Assembly: GCA_021733985.1 (NCBI GenBank)
Contig: JAIPJT010000006.1
Location: 1-64,000 of the forward strand
Length of the DNA: 64,000 nt
Reading direction: 5' to 3'
Source: Victivallales bacterium
GTDB lineage: Bacteria; Verrucomicrobiota; Lentisphaeria; Victivallales; GWF2-38-69
Shown here: piece by piece, positions 17,984 through 26,514 of the stretch
How positions within the stretch are numbered: position 1 is the first letter of the stretch
Layout: each line of letters starts with the position of its first letter
The notes under the pieces: model-generated
Told to the model about the DNA's origin: nothing
Database searches by the model: none
What the model saw: the letters and a program-made list of their open reading frames with translations, nothing else
Made by a program: the position numbers and the translations under genes

Positions 17984-20900
17984 ATGGATACAATAAAACT
18001 AACTATCAATAGCCGTGAATATAAAGCAGAAAAAGGGATGACAATCCTTGAGGTATGCAAAGAAAACAATATTTATATTCCGACACTATGCCACAGCAGT
18101 ATTCTTGAAAATTACGGAGCATGCCGGTTATGTGTTGTAGAACTTGATAATCGCGGCAGAAAGAAACTCGTAACTTCATGCACACATCCCGCATGGGACG
18201 GACTTACTGTAAATACTGACAGTGAAAGAGTATTAAAGTCAAGAAAGATGACAATTGAGCTTCTACTGTCAAGATGCCCTCAAGAAGAGAAACTTCAGGA
18301 ACTTGCAAAGTTCTATAGTGTAAAAGAAACGAGATTTATAGATAAAGACGAAAATTGTATTTTGTGCGGGCTTTGCGTCAGAATGTGTCAGGGACTTAAC
18401 ACAAATGCAATTTCGTTTATCAACAGGGGCCATGAAAGAGAAGTAAATACTCCGTATAGTACGGAAAGTGATGTCTGCCTCACCTGCGGAGCATGCGCCT
18501 CAATCTGCCCGATGTCCCATTTCAGTGAAGAGAAATTTGGAAATAACAGCGGATTAACTCCGGTACCTAAAAAGTCCCGTTATGAAGCAGGCCTTGTAAA
18601 AGAAAGTAACATTGCCGTGCCCTTTACCCAGGCGGTTCCGAATATGCCCGTTATTGACAGAGAAAACTGTATACATTTTCATAACGGCGGCTGCGGAATT
18701 TGCCAGGAAGTCTGCGAAGCTGAGGCAATAGACTATGAACAGGAAGATGAAACAGTCGATATAGAAGCCGGAGCTGTAGTAATTACCGGCGGCGGTGACG
18801 TTTTCGATCCCGATTTATTATACAAATACGGTTATACAAGATATAAGGATGTAATTACTTCGCTGGAGTTCGAAAGGATACTTTCCGCATCAGGGCCTTT
18901 CGGCGGCGAAGTTGTAAGATTATCCGACAATAAACATCCTGACAAGATCGCATTTATGCAGTGTATCGGATCAAGGGATGAAAGCAGTAAACACGGTTAC
19001 TGCTCAAGCGTCTGCTGTATGTATGCGATAAAAGAAGCCATTATAGCTAAAGAACATATGGGGAATAACGTAGAAATTACGATTTATTTCATGGATATCA
19101 GATGCTACGGTAAAGATTTTGAAAAATATTACGAGAGAGCACAAAATAAATACGGCATACGTTTCATAAGAACCAGAGCTTATGAACTTGAGGAAAAGAA
19201 TAATCAGTTATCTGTGAACTACTGCAGCCCTGACGGTACCAGACAGATTGAGAACCAAGATATGGTAGTTCTATCTGTCGGCTTTAATCCTTCATCTTCC
19301 TCCAGACAGGCAGCGGCAAAACTTAAATTGGCACACAATAAAAACGGTTTCATTAAATCACCTCTTTATGAACCGACAAAAACAACACATGAAGGTGTTT
19401 TTACATGCGGCGTTATCAACGGCCCGAAAGATATACCTGAAACGGTGGCAGAAGCCTCAGCTGTAAGCGCAAATATAAATGAATTTCTGTCTTCAGCCAG
19501 AGGTACTCTTACAAAAACAAAAGAATTTCCTGAAGAGCTGGATATATTTAATCTTGTACCGAGGATAGGTGTTTTTGTATGCCACTGCGGTATTAATATA
19601 GGATCAGTTGTGGATGTTAAAAAAGTTGCCGAACACGCAAAAACTCTCCCCAATGTGATTTATGCTGAAGATAATCAGTACACCTGCAGCCAGGATTCAC
19701 AGGAACGAATTAAAGAACTTGTTCAGGAATACAACTTGAACAGAGTAGTCGTTGCAAGCTGTTCTCCGAGGACACATGAACCCCTGTTCCAGGAAACTAT
19801 AAGAGAGGCCGGATTAAATAAATATCTGTTTGAAATGGCAAATATAAGAGACCAGTGCAGCTGGGTACATCCCAATGAACCGGAAAAAGCCACCGAGAAA
19901 TCTATTGATCTTCTCACAATGGCTGTAAATAAGGCACGTTTGCTTACACCGCTTAAGGAAAGTGAAATAGATGTACTTAAATCATCAATGATCATAGGCG
20001 GCGGCGTATCCGGTATGAATGCGGCTCTTAATCTTGCTGCACAGGATTTTGACGTTGTTCTGGTTGAGAAAGAAAACAGCCTTGGCGGTTTTGCTAAAAA
20101 TATTAAATATAACAGCTTCGGAGATGAAATAAATCCTTACCTCGAAGAACTAATAAAAAAAGTAGAAAACAACAGTAAAATTACTGTCTTTAAAAACTGC
20201 GACATTCAGCATGTTGACGGTTATATCGGAAACTATAATACAAAATTGCTTGACAGAACAAACAATACCGTCAATGAAGTAACTCACGGAACTGTGATTA
20301 TCACTGTAGGAGCCGACGAATATAAACCTAAAGAATTCCTCTACGGAAAAAATAAAAATGTTAAAACTCAGACAGAGTTTGAAGATATTATTCACAAAGA
20401 TGAGGCAGCAGTAAAAAAACTCGATAATATAGCAATGATACAGTGTGTTGGATCAAGGAATGATGAACATCCATACTGTTCAAGAGTATGCTGCCAGGAA
20501 GCAGTTAAAAACGCAATAAAAATTAAAGAGATTAGTCCTGATACCAATGTGTATGTTTTCTATCGCGATATCAGAACTTACGGCCTCCAGGAAGAGAACT
20601 ACAGAAAGGCCAGAAAACTCGGTGTAGTTTTTATTCGTTTCGAAAAAGATAATGAACCTGAAGCTTCAAGTCTGGATAACGGAAATATCGCAGTCAGTTT
20701 CCGTGAAGAACTCATAGGTAAAGAAATGGAACTTGTTGTTGATAAACTTATACTGAGTGCTGGAATAGTTGCAAATGCTAACAACCACAAACTCGCACAG
20801 CATTTCAAACTGCCTCTTAACGATGACGGTTTCTTCCTTGAAGCACATGTTAAGTTAAGGCCTGTTGATTTTGCTACGGAAGGTGTTTATCTTGCGGGTA

Positions 20901-21244
20901 CATGCCATGCTCCTAAAGATATGAATGAAAGCATTTCACAGTCTCTTGCCGCTGCAGGCAGAGCACTTACCGTTATAACAAAGGACAAACTTACAACTAA
21001 TGCAGTTATCTCCTCTATTGATGAAAATCTATGTGCAGGATGTAAAGCATGTGTTGAAGTCTGCGCCTACAAGGCTATAGACTTTGATGAAGAAAAGAAA
21101 ATCTCAAAAGTCAACGAAGCATTGTGTAAAGGATGCGGCGCCTGTGCTGCCTCATGCAGAAGCGGTGCGGCGGATCTAAAAGGATTTACAAATGAACAGA
21201 TTTTCTCCGCAATTGATTCATTGGAAACACTATTAAATGAGTAA
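17984..21244 (+). CDS. NuoG N-terminus fused to HdrA C-part and a second full HdrA
   Basis: 1086 residues from the ATG that follows the nuoF stop by 1 base (the track's earlier TTG is less likely). Order: plant-type [2Fe-2S] domain (CHSSILENYGACRLC, ~30-70); two [4Fe-4S] motifs of the NuoG/HydA N-terminus (CILCGLCVRMCQG ~124, CLTCGACASICPM ~164); then, from VPFTQAVPNMPVID (~211), the C-terminal part of HdrA with CGICQEVC, FMQCIGSRDES (~323) and GVFTCGVINGPKDIPE; then a second HdrA from VFVCHCGINIGSVVDV (~529), Rossmann IIGGGVSGMNAAL (~670), MIQCVGSRND (~817) and a 2[4Fe-4S] tail (CAGCKACVEVC, CKGCGACAASC). The second HdrA lacks the DCSMC-type cluster segment next to its flavin. The HdrA part completes the half in the gene at 15191. 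Confidence 0.9.
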   Translation: MDTIKLTINSREYKAEKGMTILEVCKENNIYIPTLCHSSILENYGACRLCVVELDNRGRKKLVTSCTHPAWDGLTVNTDSERVLKSRKMTIELLLSRCPQEEKLQELAKFYSVKETRFIDKDENCILCGLCVRMCQGLNTNAISFINRGHEREVNTPYSTESDVCLTCGACASICPMSHFSEEKFGNNSGLTPVPKKSRYEAGLVKESNIAVPFTQAVPNMPVIDRENCIHFHNGGCGICQEVCEAEAIDYEQEDETVDIEAGAVVITGGGDVFDPDLLYKYGYTRYKDVITSLEFERILSASGPFGGEVVRLSDNKHPDKIAFMQCIGSRDESSKHGYCSSVCCMYAIKEAIIAKEHMGNNVEITIYFMDIRCYGKDFEKYYERAQNKYGIRFIRTRAYELEEKNNQLSVNYCSPDGTRQIENQDMVVLSVGFNPSSSSRQAAAKLKLAHNKNGFIKSPLYEPTKTTHEGVFTCGVINGPKDIPETVAEASAVSANINEFLSSARGTLTKTKEFPEELDIFNLVPRIGVFVCHCGINIGSVVDVKKVAEHAKTLPNVIYAEDNQYTCSQDSQERIKELVQEYNLNRVVVASCSPRTHEPLFQETIREAGLNKYLFEMANIRDQCSWVHPNEPEKATEKSIDLLTMAVNKARLLTPLKESEIDVLKSSMIIGGGVSGMNAALNLAAQDFDVVLVEKENSLGGFAKNIKYNSFGDEINPYLEELIKKVENNSKITVFKNCDIQHVDGYIGNYNTKLLDRTNNTVNEVTHGTVIITVGADEYKPKEFLYGKNKNVKTQTEFEDIIHKDEAAVKKLDNIAMIQCVGSRNDEHPYCSRVCCQEAVKNAIKIKEISPDTNVYVFYRDIRTYGLQEENYRKARKLGVVFIRFEKDNEPEASSLDNGNIAVSFREELIGKEMELVVDKLILSAGIVANANNHKLAQHFKLPLNDDGFFLEAHVKLRPVDFATEGVYLAGTCHAPKDMNESISQSLAAAGRALTVITKDKLTTNAVISSIDENLCAGCKACVEVCAYKAIDFDEEKKISKVNEALCKGCGACAASCRSGAADLKGFTNEQIFSAIDSLETLLNE

Positions 21245-21270
21245 ATTATATAAAACCGAGAAGAGATAAT

Positions 21271-21690
21271 ATGGAAAATTTTGAACCTAAAATAATGACT
21301 TTTCTCTGCAACTGGTGTTCATACGCCGGTGCAGACCTTGCAGGTGTCTCAAGATTGCAGTATCCGGCAAACACAAGAGTTATTCGCGTCCCGTGTTCAG
21401 GAAGAGTTGACCCGCTGTTCATACTCAAATGCCTGCAGGACGGTTATGACGGAGTCCTTGTATCCGGCTGCCACCCGGGTGACTGCCATTACCTTTCCGG
21501 AAACTATTTTGCACGCAGAAAATTTGCTGTTCTCAAAGCATCACTTGAATTTATAGGTGTTGAATCTGAACGAGTTCATTTTTCCTGGGTATCCGCAGGT
21601 GAAGGGGAAAAGTTTTCACAGGTAATATCCAAAGTTATTGAAAGTGTAAAAAAAATCGGCCCTGCGCAAAAGCTGGTAAAAAAGCGATAA
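21271..21690 (+). CDS. flxD: MvhD/FlxD-like [2Fe-2S] subunit
   Basis: 139 residues, canonical MvhD family: FLCNWCSYAGADLAGVSRLQ, IRVPCSGRVDPLFILK and SGCHPGDCHYLSGNYFARR are all present, so the [2Fe-2S] site appears intact. In hydrogenase-Hdr and Flx-Hdr complexes this subunit passes electrons to the HdrA flavin. It follows the double HdrA gene by 26 bases with AGAAGAGAT upstream of the ATG, and precedes genes like flxC, flxB and flxA. I therefore read it as FlxD of a FlxABCD-type NADH module. The symbol is by context; mvhD would be equally fair. Confidence 0.88.
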   Translation: MENFEPKIMTFLCNWCSYAGADLAGVSRLQYPANTRVIRVPCSGRVDPLFILKCLQDGYDGVLVSGCHPGDCHYLSGNYFARRKFAVLKASLEFIGVESERVHFSWVSAGEGEKFSQVISKVIESVKKIGPAQKLVKKR

Positions 21691-21715
21691 CAATTGAAAA
21701 AAGAGAGAAAGTCCT

Positions 21716-22669
21716 GTGTCTAATTTACAAGAAAAAGTAAAAAAAATTTTTTCCGATGAAAAACTTGATTTACTTATCGGATTTGAAAAAGGTACTTTGC
21801 CATTACGTGCTGCACCTTCTTTTGTTAGAAAATCTGAAGATTTGGATAAGCTAATATTCGACATTACATGTCAGAATAACCTTGCTAAGCACCTGTTAAA
21901 TGAGATAAAACGTAACCCTGACCAAAAAATCGGAATAATAGCCAAGGGCTGTGATGCCAGAGCTATTATACATCTCATTTCTGAAAAGCAGCTGGAACGT
22001 AAAAAAATTATAATTATCGGTGTTCCCTGCTGCGGAGTAATATCACCGTTCAAATTAAAAAACGTTCTGAATGGCAGAGAAGTCACTGACTGCACTATTA
22101 ATAACGAGACAGTAATTTGTAAAGGAAAAGATTACGAAAAGGAAATTTCCCGCACTGATATTCTTTCCGGCTATTGTCTTTCATGCCAATACCCTAACGC
22201 ACCGGAATACGATTATTTTATCGGGGAACAGACTAAACCGGCCCCTCCTGAAAAACAGTTTGAGAAAGTTGACGAACTTGAGAAAATGACTCCCGACGAA
22301 AGATGGGAATATTTCAAAAAAGAATACAGTAAATGTATACGCTGTAACGCATGCAGAAATGCCTGCCCTATGTGCTTCTGTGATGAATGCTTTATTGACA
22401 GAAATAAACCGAGATGGGTAGGTAAAGGTAACGATATTAGCGACATAATGATTTACCATATTATGCGAGCTATCCATCTTGCAGGACGCTGTACATCATG
22501 CGGTGCCTGCTCCAGAGCATGTCCCATGGGAATCGATATTGAAGCCCTGAACAAGAGAGTTACCAAGGAGATAAAAGAGAGGTTCGGGTTCACTGCCGGT
22601 CTGGACTGCGAAAAAAATCCTGCTCTTGCAGATTATAAAACCGATGATAATGACGAGTTTATTATGTAA
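21716..22669 (+). CDS. flxC: FlxC-like dicluster iron-sulfur protein
   Basis: 317 residues, GTG start (AAGAGAGAAAG upstream). The N-terminal half (residues ~1-160) resembles the FrhB/coenzyme-F420-hydrogenase beta-like fold with IGIIAKGCDARAII and IIGVPCCGVISPFKLK. The C-terminal half has two [4Fe-4S] motifs, CIRCNACRNACPMCFC and CTSCGACSRACPMGID. Proteins of this layout occur as FlxC in the flavin oxidoreductase gene set that accompanies HdrABC in sulfate reducers and fermenters. Its role is electron transfer between the NADH-binding FlxA/FlxB side and HdrA. The extra CPMCFCDEC cysteines may bind a further site. A 156-base gap to the next gene contains only shadow ORFs. Confidence 0.82.
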   Translation: MSNLQEKVKKIFSDEKLDLLIGFEKGTLPLRAAPSFVRKSEDLDKLIFDITCQNNLAKHLLNEIKRNPDQKIGIIAKGCDARAIIHLISEKQLERKKIIIIGVPCCGVISPFKLKNVLNGREVTDCTINNETVICKGKDYEKEISRTDILSGYCLSCQYPNAPEYDYFIGEQTKPAPPEKQFEKVDELEKMTPDERWEYFKKEYSKCIRCNACRNACPMCFCDECFIDRNKPRWVGKGNDISDIMIYHIMRAIHLAGRCTSCGACSRACPMGIDIEALNKRVTKEIKERFGFTAGLDCEKNPALADYKTDDNDEFIM

Positions 22670-22825
22670 ATTTTATCATAATTCAGCGGATACCCTGTCA
22701 GCTCTTTTTCACGAACGGGCAGAATTCCGAAAACATGAATTAAACTGGGCTATTTTCGCTGAAAAAAATAATAATGAATACAACTGTGTTTATTTTAAAG
22801 AAAACAGCAACAAAGGTTTCTATTA

Positions 22826-23848
22826 ATGAGCAAGTACAAACTTAAAAAAAATAATATTGAAAACTTTTTAAATGAGCTGAGGGAAGAATATTCTGTATTT
22901 GCACCAATCGAATCAGATGGAACTGTGGCTTTCCAAAAGCTTGATGATGTAAAGCTTCCGGATATTTCTCTTAAAAGAACCGATAGACCTCCGAAAGAAA
23001 TATTTTTTCCGCATACTGAAGTTATTCTCTCGTTTGATGATAAAAACGCGGAATCCGGTGAGTACCGGGGCAAGCCTATAGCAGTATTCGGATTAAAATC
23101 CTGTGATTCTAAAAGTCTTCATATCCTTGATAATGTTTTTCTTGATTCAAGTTATACAGACACTTACTGGTATAAAAGACGTAGTAATTCTCTAATTTTC
23201 ACTATCGGCTGTAATAATCCCCTTCCGTCCTGTTTCTGCAACTGGTTTAAATGCGGTCCGTTTGATTCAACTCATTCGGACGTGGCAGTTACCGATATAG
23301 AGGATTCTTTCATTCTTGAACCGGTATCAGAACAGGGAACAGAATATCTTGCAAAGTCCAAATACCTTGAAAAGGCAGAGGAAAAGGATATAAAAAAAGC
23401 TGAAGCATTAAAGGAAAAAGCCGAATCAGATATGCCCCAGCCGCCTGACCTGAAAAAGCTAAAAGAAATACTTGACAATAATCAGAATGATAAACTTTGG
23501 GAAGAACTTGCTGCCAAATGCCTCGGTTGCGGTGTCTGTGCGTTCTCATGCCCAACATGCTACTGTTTTGATATTCAGGACGACAGCAGGCGCAATAAGG
23601 GTAAAAGAGTACGAATCTGGGATACCTGTCAGGAACCGCTTTTTACAAAAGAAGGTTCCGGACATAATCCCCGCCCTTCTCAGAAAGGCCGGACCTTGCA
23701 GCGTTTTATGCATAAATTAAGTTATATGATTGAAACTCAAAATAATTTCGGATGCGTTGGCTGCGGCAGGTGCGTTACCTTATGCCCTGTCAATATCGAT
23801 ATTCGTGATTTCATAAAAAAAGTTCTCCAAGTGAAAGGAGATAAATAA
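22826..23848 (+). CDS. flxB: FlxB-like iron-sulfur protein (AsrA/HydB family)
   Basis: 340 residues. N-terminal two-thirds show the AsrA-type pattern VFGLKSCDSKSLHILDNVF and FTIGCNNPLPSCFCNWF. A charged, probably helical linker occupies ~185-230. The C-terminus carries two [4Fe-4S] motifs, CLGCGVCAFSCPTCYCFD (~233) and CVGCGRCVTLCPVNID (~318). The family pairs with a FAD/NAD(P)H-binding partner (AsrB, HydG, FlxA); here that partner is the next gene, 1 base after this stop. The pair should oxidise or reduce NAD(P)H and exchange electrons with FlxC/FlxD and HdrA. Start by position and similarity to relatives. Confidence 0.87.
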   Translation: MSKYKLKKNNIENFLNELREEYSVFAPIESDGTVAFQKLDDVKLPDISLKRTDRPPKEIFFPHTEVILSFDDKNAESGEYRGKPIAVFGLKSCDSKSLHILDNVFLDSSYTDTYWYKRRSNSLIFTIGCNNPLPSCFCNWFKCGPFDSTHSDVAVTDIEDSFILEPVSEQGTEYLAKSKYLEKAEEKDIKKAEALKEKAESDMPQPPDLKKLKEILDNNQNDKLWEELAAKCLGCGVCAFSCPTCYCFDIQDDSRRNKGKRVRIWDTCQEPLFTKEGSGHNPRPSQKGRTLQRFMHKLSYMIETQNNFGCVGCGRCVTLCPVNIDIRDFIKKVLQVKGDK

Positions 23849-23849
23849 T

Positions 23850-24689
23850 ATGCAAGCCCATAATTCCTATATACCGATACCTGTAAGAGTGAAAAAAATA
23901 TATATTGAATCGGAAGATAGACTTTTAAGGACAATTGACCTTGAATTCATTAATCCGGATCAGGCTTTTGATTACAAACCCGGACAGTTCTGTCAGCTTT
24001 CTCTACTCGGCAAAGGTGAAGCTCCGTTCGGAATAGCCTCATCTCCAACTGAGAAAGGTTTTCTCCGTTTTACCGTAAACAAAATTGGCCTGGTTACTAC
24101 GGGCCTCCACATGCTTAAGGAGGGCGACGAACTGGGCATCCGCGGCCCCTTAGGTAATTATTACCCTGTAGAAGAGTTTAAAAATAAAAATGTTGTCCTT
24201 GTCGGCGGCGGGTTCGGTGTCACAACGCTCCGTTCTCTTGCTGTATATCTAAGAGATCCCGCCCATAGGGCAGATTACGGAGATATTACTTTTATCTATG
24301 GTGCCCGTAATCCCGGAGCCATGATTTACCGTAATGAGTTTGAAAAATGGGAAAATGAAGAAGATATAGATATGAATCTGACGATTGATAAACCTGTTAA
24401 AGGCTGGAATAAAAAGGTTGGATTTGTGCCCAATGTGACCAAAGAAGTAGCTCCGGGTTCAGATAATTCAGTAATAATGGTCTGCGGTCCTCCAATAATG
24501 ATAAAATTTACCCTCCCGGTACTTGCAGAACTTGGCTTTTCAAAGGATAGTATTTATACAAGTCTTGAGAGACGGATGAAATGCGGTATAGGTAAGTGCG
24601 GCAGATGCAACATCGGCTCAAAATATGTCTGCGTAGATGGTCCTGTTTTTTCATATAGGGAACTGGAAAAACTTAATTATAAATTTTAA
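23850..24689 (+). CDS. flxA: FlxA-like NAD(P)H:FAD oxidoreductase subunit
   Basis: 279 residues of the ferredoxin-NADP reductase/DHODB fold. The FAD motif is PFGIASSPTEKGFLRFTV, the nucleotide-binding loop VVLVGGGFGVTTLRSLA and the NAD-domain motif MVCGPPIMIKFT. The C-terminal [2Fe-2S] ligands are CGIGKCGRCNIGSKYVC. This matches FlxA, AsrB and the gamma subunit of sulfhydrogenases. It provides an NAD(P)H site additional to the NuoF-like protein. GAAAGGAGATAAATAAT before the ATG gives a strong ribosome binding site overlapping the flxB end. The next gene is 67 bases away and has its own strong site. Confidence 0.9.
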   Translation: MQAHNSYIPIPVRVKKIYIESEDRLLRTIDLEFINPDQAFDYKPGQFCQLSLLGKGEAPFGIASSPTEKGFLRFTVNKIGLVTTGLHMLKEGDELGIRGPLGNYYPVEEFKNKNVVLVGGGFGVTTLRSLAVYLRDPAHRADYGDITFIYGARNPGAMIYRNEFEKWENEEDIDMNLTIDKPVKGWNKKVGFVPNVTKEVAPGSDNSVIMVCGPPIMIKFTLPVLAELGFSKDSIYTSLERRMKCGIGKCGRCNIGSKYVCVDGPVFSYRELEKLNYKF

Positions 24690-24756
24690 AAATCATATTA
24701 TATCGGATTTTAAAATAAAAAAATAATAACAAATTCAATTAAAGGAGAAAGTCAGC

Positions 24757-25386
24757 ATGGCAAGAAACGAAGAACTTTTTAATGCAGTCAGCGGAGGGAA
24801 AATGGACCTCGTTCCCGAATTAGTTCAGAAAGAACTTGACGCAGGTGCAAAACCGGATGAAATTCTGCAGGACTCAATGATTGCTGCAATGAGAGAGATC
24901 GGTGAACGTTTTGAAAATGAAGAAGCTTATGTTCCAGAAATGCTTTTAGCTGCACGCGCTATGCAGGGCGGCCTGTCTGTCCTGGAACCTGCTTTGGCTG
25001 CTTCCGGCCATGAAGCCCTGGGCAAAGTAGCGATCGGTACGGTGAAAGGTGATTTGCATGACATTGGAAAAAATCTGGTTTCTACAATGCTTTCCGGAGC
25101 CGGTTACTCTGTTGAAGACCTGGGAATTAACTGTGAAGTAGACAAATTTGCGGAAGCAGCTAATAAAGGTGCTAAAGTAATTCTTTGCAGCGCACTTCTT
25201 ACAACAACTATGCCTTACATGAAAGAGGTTATAGATCATCTCAAAGAAAACAACAAAGATGTTAAAGTTATTGTAGGCGGCGCTCCTGTAAGCCAGGAAT
25301 TTGCTGATTCAATTAATGCAGACGGCTACGGTGAAGATGCTAATATGGCAGTGAAAATTGTAGATAAACTTTACAAAGCCGGCTAA
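24757..25386 (+). CDS. Corrinoid (B12-binding) methyl-carrier protein
   Basis: Small cytosolic methyl carrier of the MtaC/MtbC/MttC/MtgC type: 209 residues with an N-terminal four-helix cap (ending PEMLLAARAMQGGL) and a C-terminal Rossmann B12 domain. The base-off cobalamin motif DxHxxG is present in GTVKGDLHDIGKNLVSTML, and the later SxL...GG signature appears as SALLTTTMPYMK and VIVGGAPVS. It receives a methyl group from a substrate:corrinoid methyltransferase, or gives it to THF. The THF-side enzyme follows 78 bases downstream. The substrate-side MttB-like enzyme is not in the window. AAAGGAGAAAG upstream is a near-ideal ribosome binding site, implying high expression. Confidence 0.93.
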   Translation: MARNEELFNAVSGGKMDLVPELVQKELDAGAKPDEILQDSMIAAMREIGERFENEEAYVPEMLLAARAMQGGLSVLEPALAASGHEALGKVAIGTVKGDLHDIGKNLVSTMLSGAGYSVEDLGINCEVDKFAEAANKGAKVILCSALLTTTMPYMKEVIDHLKENNKDVKVIVGGAPVSQEFADSINADGYGEDANMAVKIVDKLYKAG

Positions 25387-25464
25387 TAAATTTGAAAACA
25401 AAATATCGAGTATTAAGGTTATTTCATCTTATTTAATCTTGAATCAAATGGGGGAGTTTTATCA

Positions 25465-26331
25465 ATGCCTATTGAAGGATTAAAGATAATTGGAGAATCA
25501 ATAAACGATTCTGTCCCGTCTACAAATAAACTTTATAAAGAAAACAACATTGAAGGCATTAAAGACTTGGCAAAACTCCAGGAGGAAAAAGGAGCAGCTT
25601 ATATTGATGTAAATGTCGGAAGCAGGACTCCTGAATTTATGGCTCAAATGGTAAAAGAAGTTCAAAGTGTAACTTCAAAGCCACTGTCCATTGATTCTCC
25701 TGATTTTAACACGGTGAAAGCCGGTCTTGAAGCCTACGACCTCGAAAAAGCAGGAGGCAAAATTCCCGTTTTGAATTCTATTTCTCCTTTAAGGACAGAA
25801 ATGTTCGACCTCCTCAAAACTTATAATTTCATTCCTATTCTAATGGTTTCTGAAAGAAACATCAATGGAAAATCCAGCCCGAATCATACTGTAGAAGCAA
25901 CTTTTGAAACAGCAAAATATATGCATGCAGAACTCAAAAAATATGCTGACCTGCCTAATGACCAGATTATTTTTGATGTTGGTATTGCACCTATTGCCAG
26001 TGATATGGAGGGGCTAACAAAGAGAACTGTAGAATCAATAAAAAGAATAAATCAGGCGCCGAAATTTAAAGGGGTTCATATGTCTCTGGGCCTTAGTAAT
26101 TTTACAGTTATGCTGCCTTCTAAATGCAAAGACGGCACTCCTGTCAAAAGTTCACTCGAAAGCGCATTTCTGACTTTAACAGTCAAAAACGGTCTTGATA
26201 TGGTCATTGGCTCTGTTAAAAGAAAATACAGGATACTTGACGACAGTCATCCTGCCATGCAGTGTCTGAATGATGTACTTCAGAAAGACGGATTTGAAAT
26301 CCTAATGAGGGTTCAGTCGTTCTACTCCTGA
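25465..26331 (+). CDS. Methyl-THF:corrinoid-protein methyltransferase (MtgA/MtvA-like)
   Basis: 288 residues with a pterin-binding TIM barrel like MtgA, MtvA and the folate domain of MetH/AcsE. Seen: IIGESINDSV at the N-terminus (in place of IGERIN), AAYIDVNVGSRTPEFM, KPLSIDSPDFN, PVLNSISPLR, IIFDVGIAPIASD and GVHMSLGLSNFTVMLP. It should move methyl groups between the neighbouring corrinoid protein and tetrahydrofolate, connecting it to MetVF. GGGGGAG precedes the ATG. A good terminator at 26346-26383 ends the transcript, so the BCCT gene probably has its own promoter. Direction (methyl oxidation or synthesis) is not decided by sequence. Confidence 0.9.
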   Translation: MPIEGLKIIGESINDSVPSTNKLYKENNIEGIKDLAKLQEEKGAAYIDVNVGSRTPEFMAQMVKEVQSVTSKPLSIDSPDFNTVKAGLEAYDLEKAGGKIPVLNSISPLRTEMFDLLKTYNFIPILMVSERNINGKSSPNHTVEATFETAKYMHAELKKYADLPNDQIIFDVGIAPIASDMEGLTKRTVESIKRINQAPKFKGVHMSLGLSNFTVMLPSKCKDGTPVKSSLESAFLTLTVKNGLDMVIGSVKRKYRILDDSHPAMQCLNDVLQKDGFEILMRVQSFYS

Positions 26332-26345
26332 CGTTATTAAGATTC

Positions 26346-26383
26346 AAGCCGGGTACTCCAGCAAGGGGTTACCCGGCTTTTTT
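26346..26383 (+). terminator. Rho-independent terminator after methyltransferase
   Basis: Stem AAGCCGGGTA / TACCCGGCTT with a 14-base loop, followed by TTTTTTATTT. It lies 15 bases after the stop at 26331 and marks the end of the Hdr-Met-corrinoid transcript. Confidence 0.9.
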
Positions 26384-26514
26384 ATTTCTAAACAATAAAA
26401 AAAAATTGAACGGTTGCATAATAGCTTCTCATACCCTAAAATTAAAAATTACAAACCTATTTTCAGAAAAAAAAGTTTCTAAATTTGAATAAACTTTAAA
26501 GGCAGGGGGTCTTT

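Noticed and set aside
15191-21244. Reading the HdrA-NuoE and NuoG-HdrA proteins as frameshift or assembly artefacts
   Set aside because: Both frames are open over their full length, each has a start at a plausible position, and both fusion joints fall in linkers, so a real gene arrangement is more likely.
16087-21244. Bifurcating [FeFe]-hydrogenase or NAD-formate dehydrogenase
   Set aside because: The diaphorase parts match such complexes, but no H-cluster motifs or molybdopterin catalytic subunit follows; the NuoG part turns into HdrA instead.
22626-22826. 66-residue plus-strand ORF between flxC and flxB
   Set aside because: Overlaps the end of flxC in another frame, has no ribosome binding site, and resembles nothing known.
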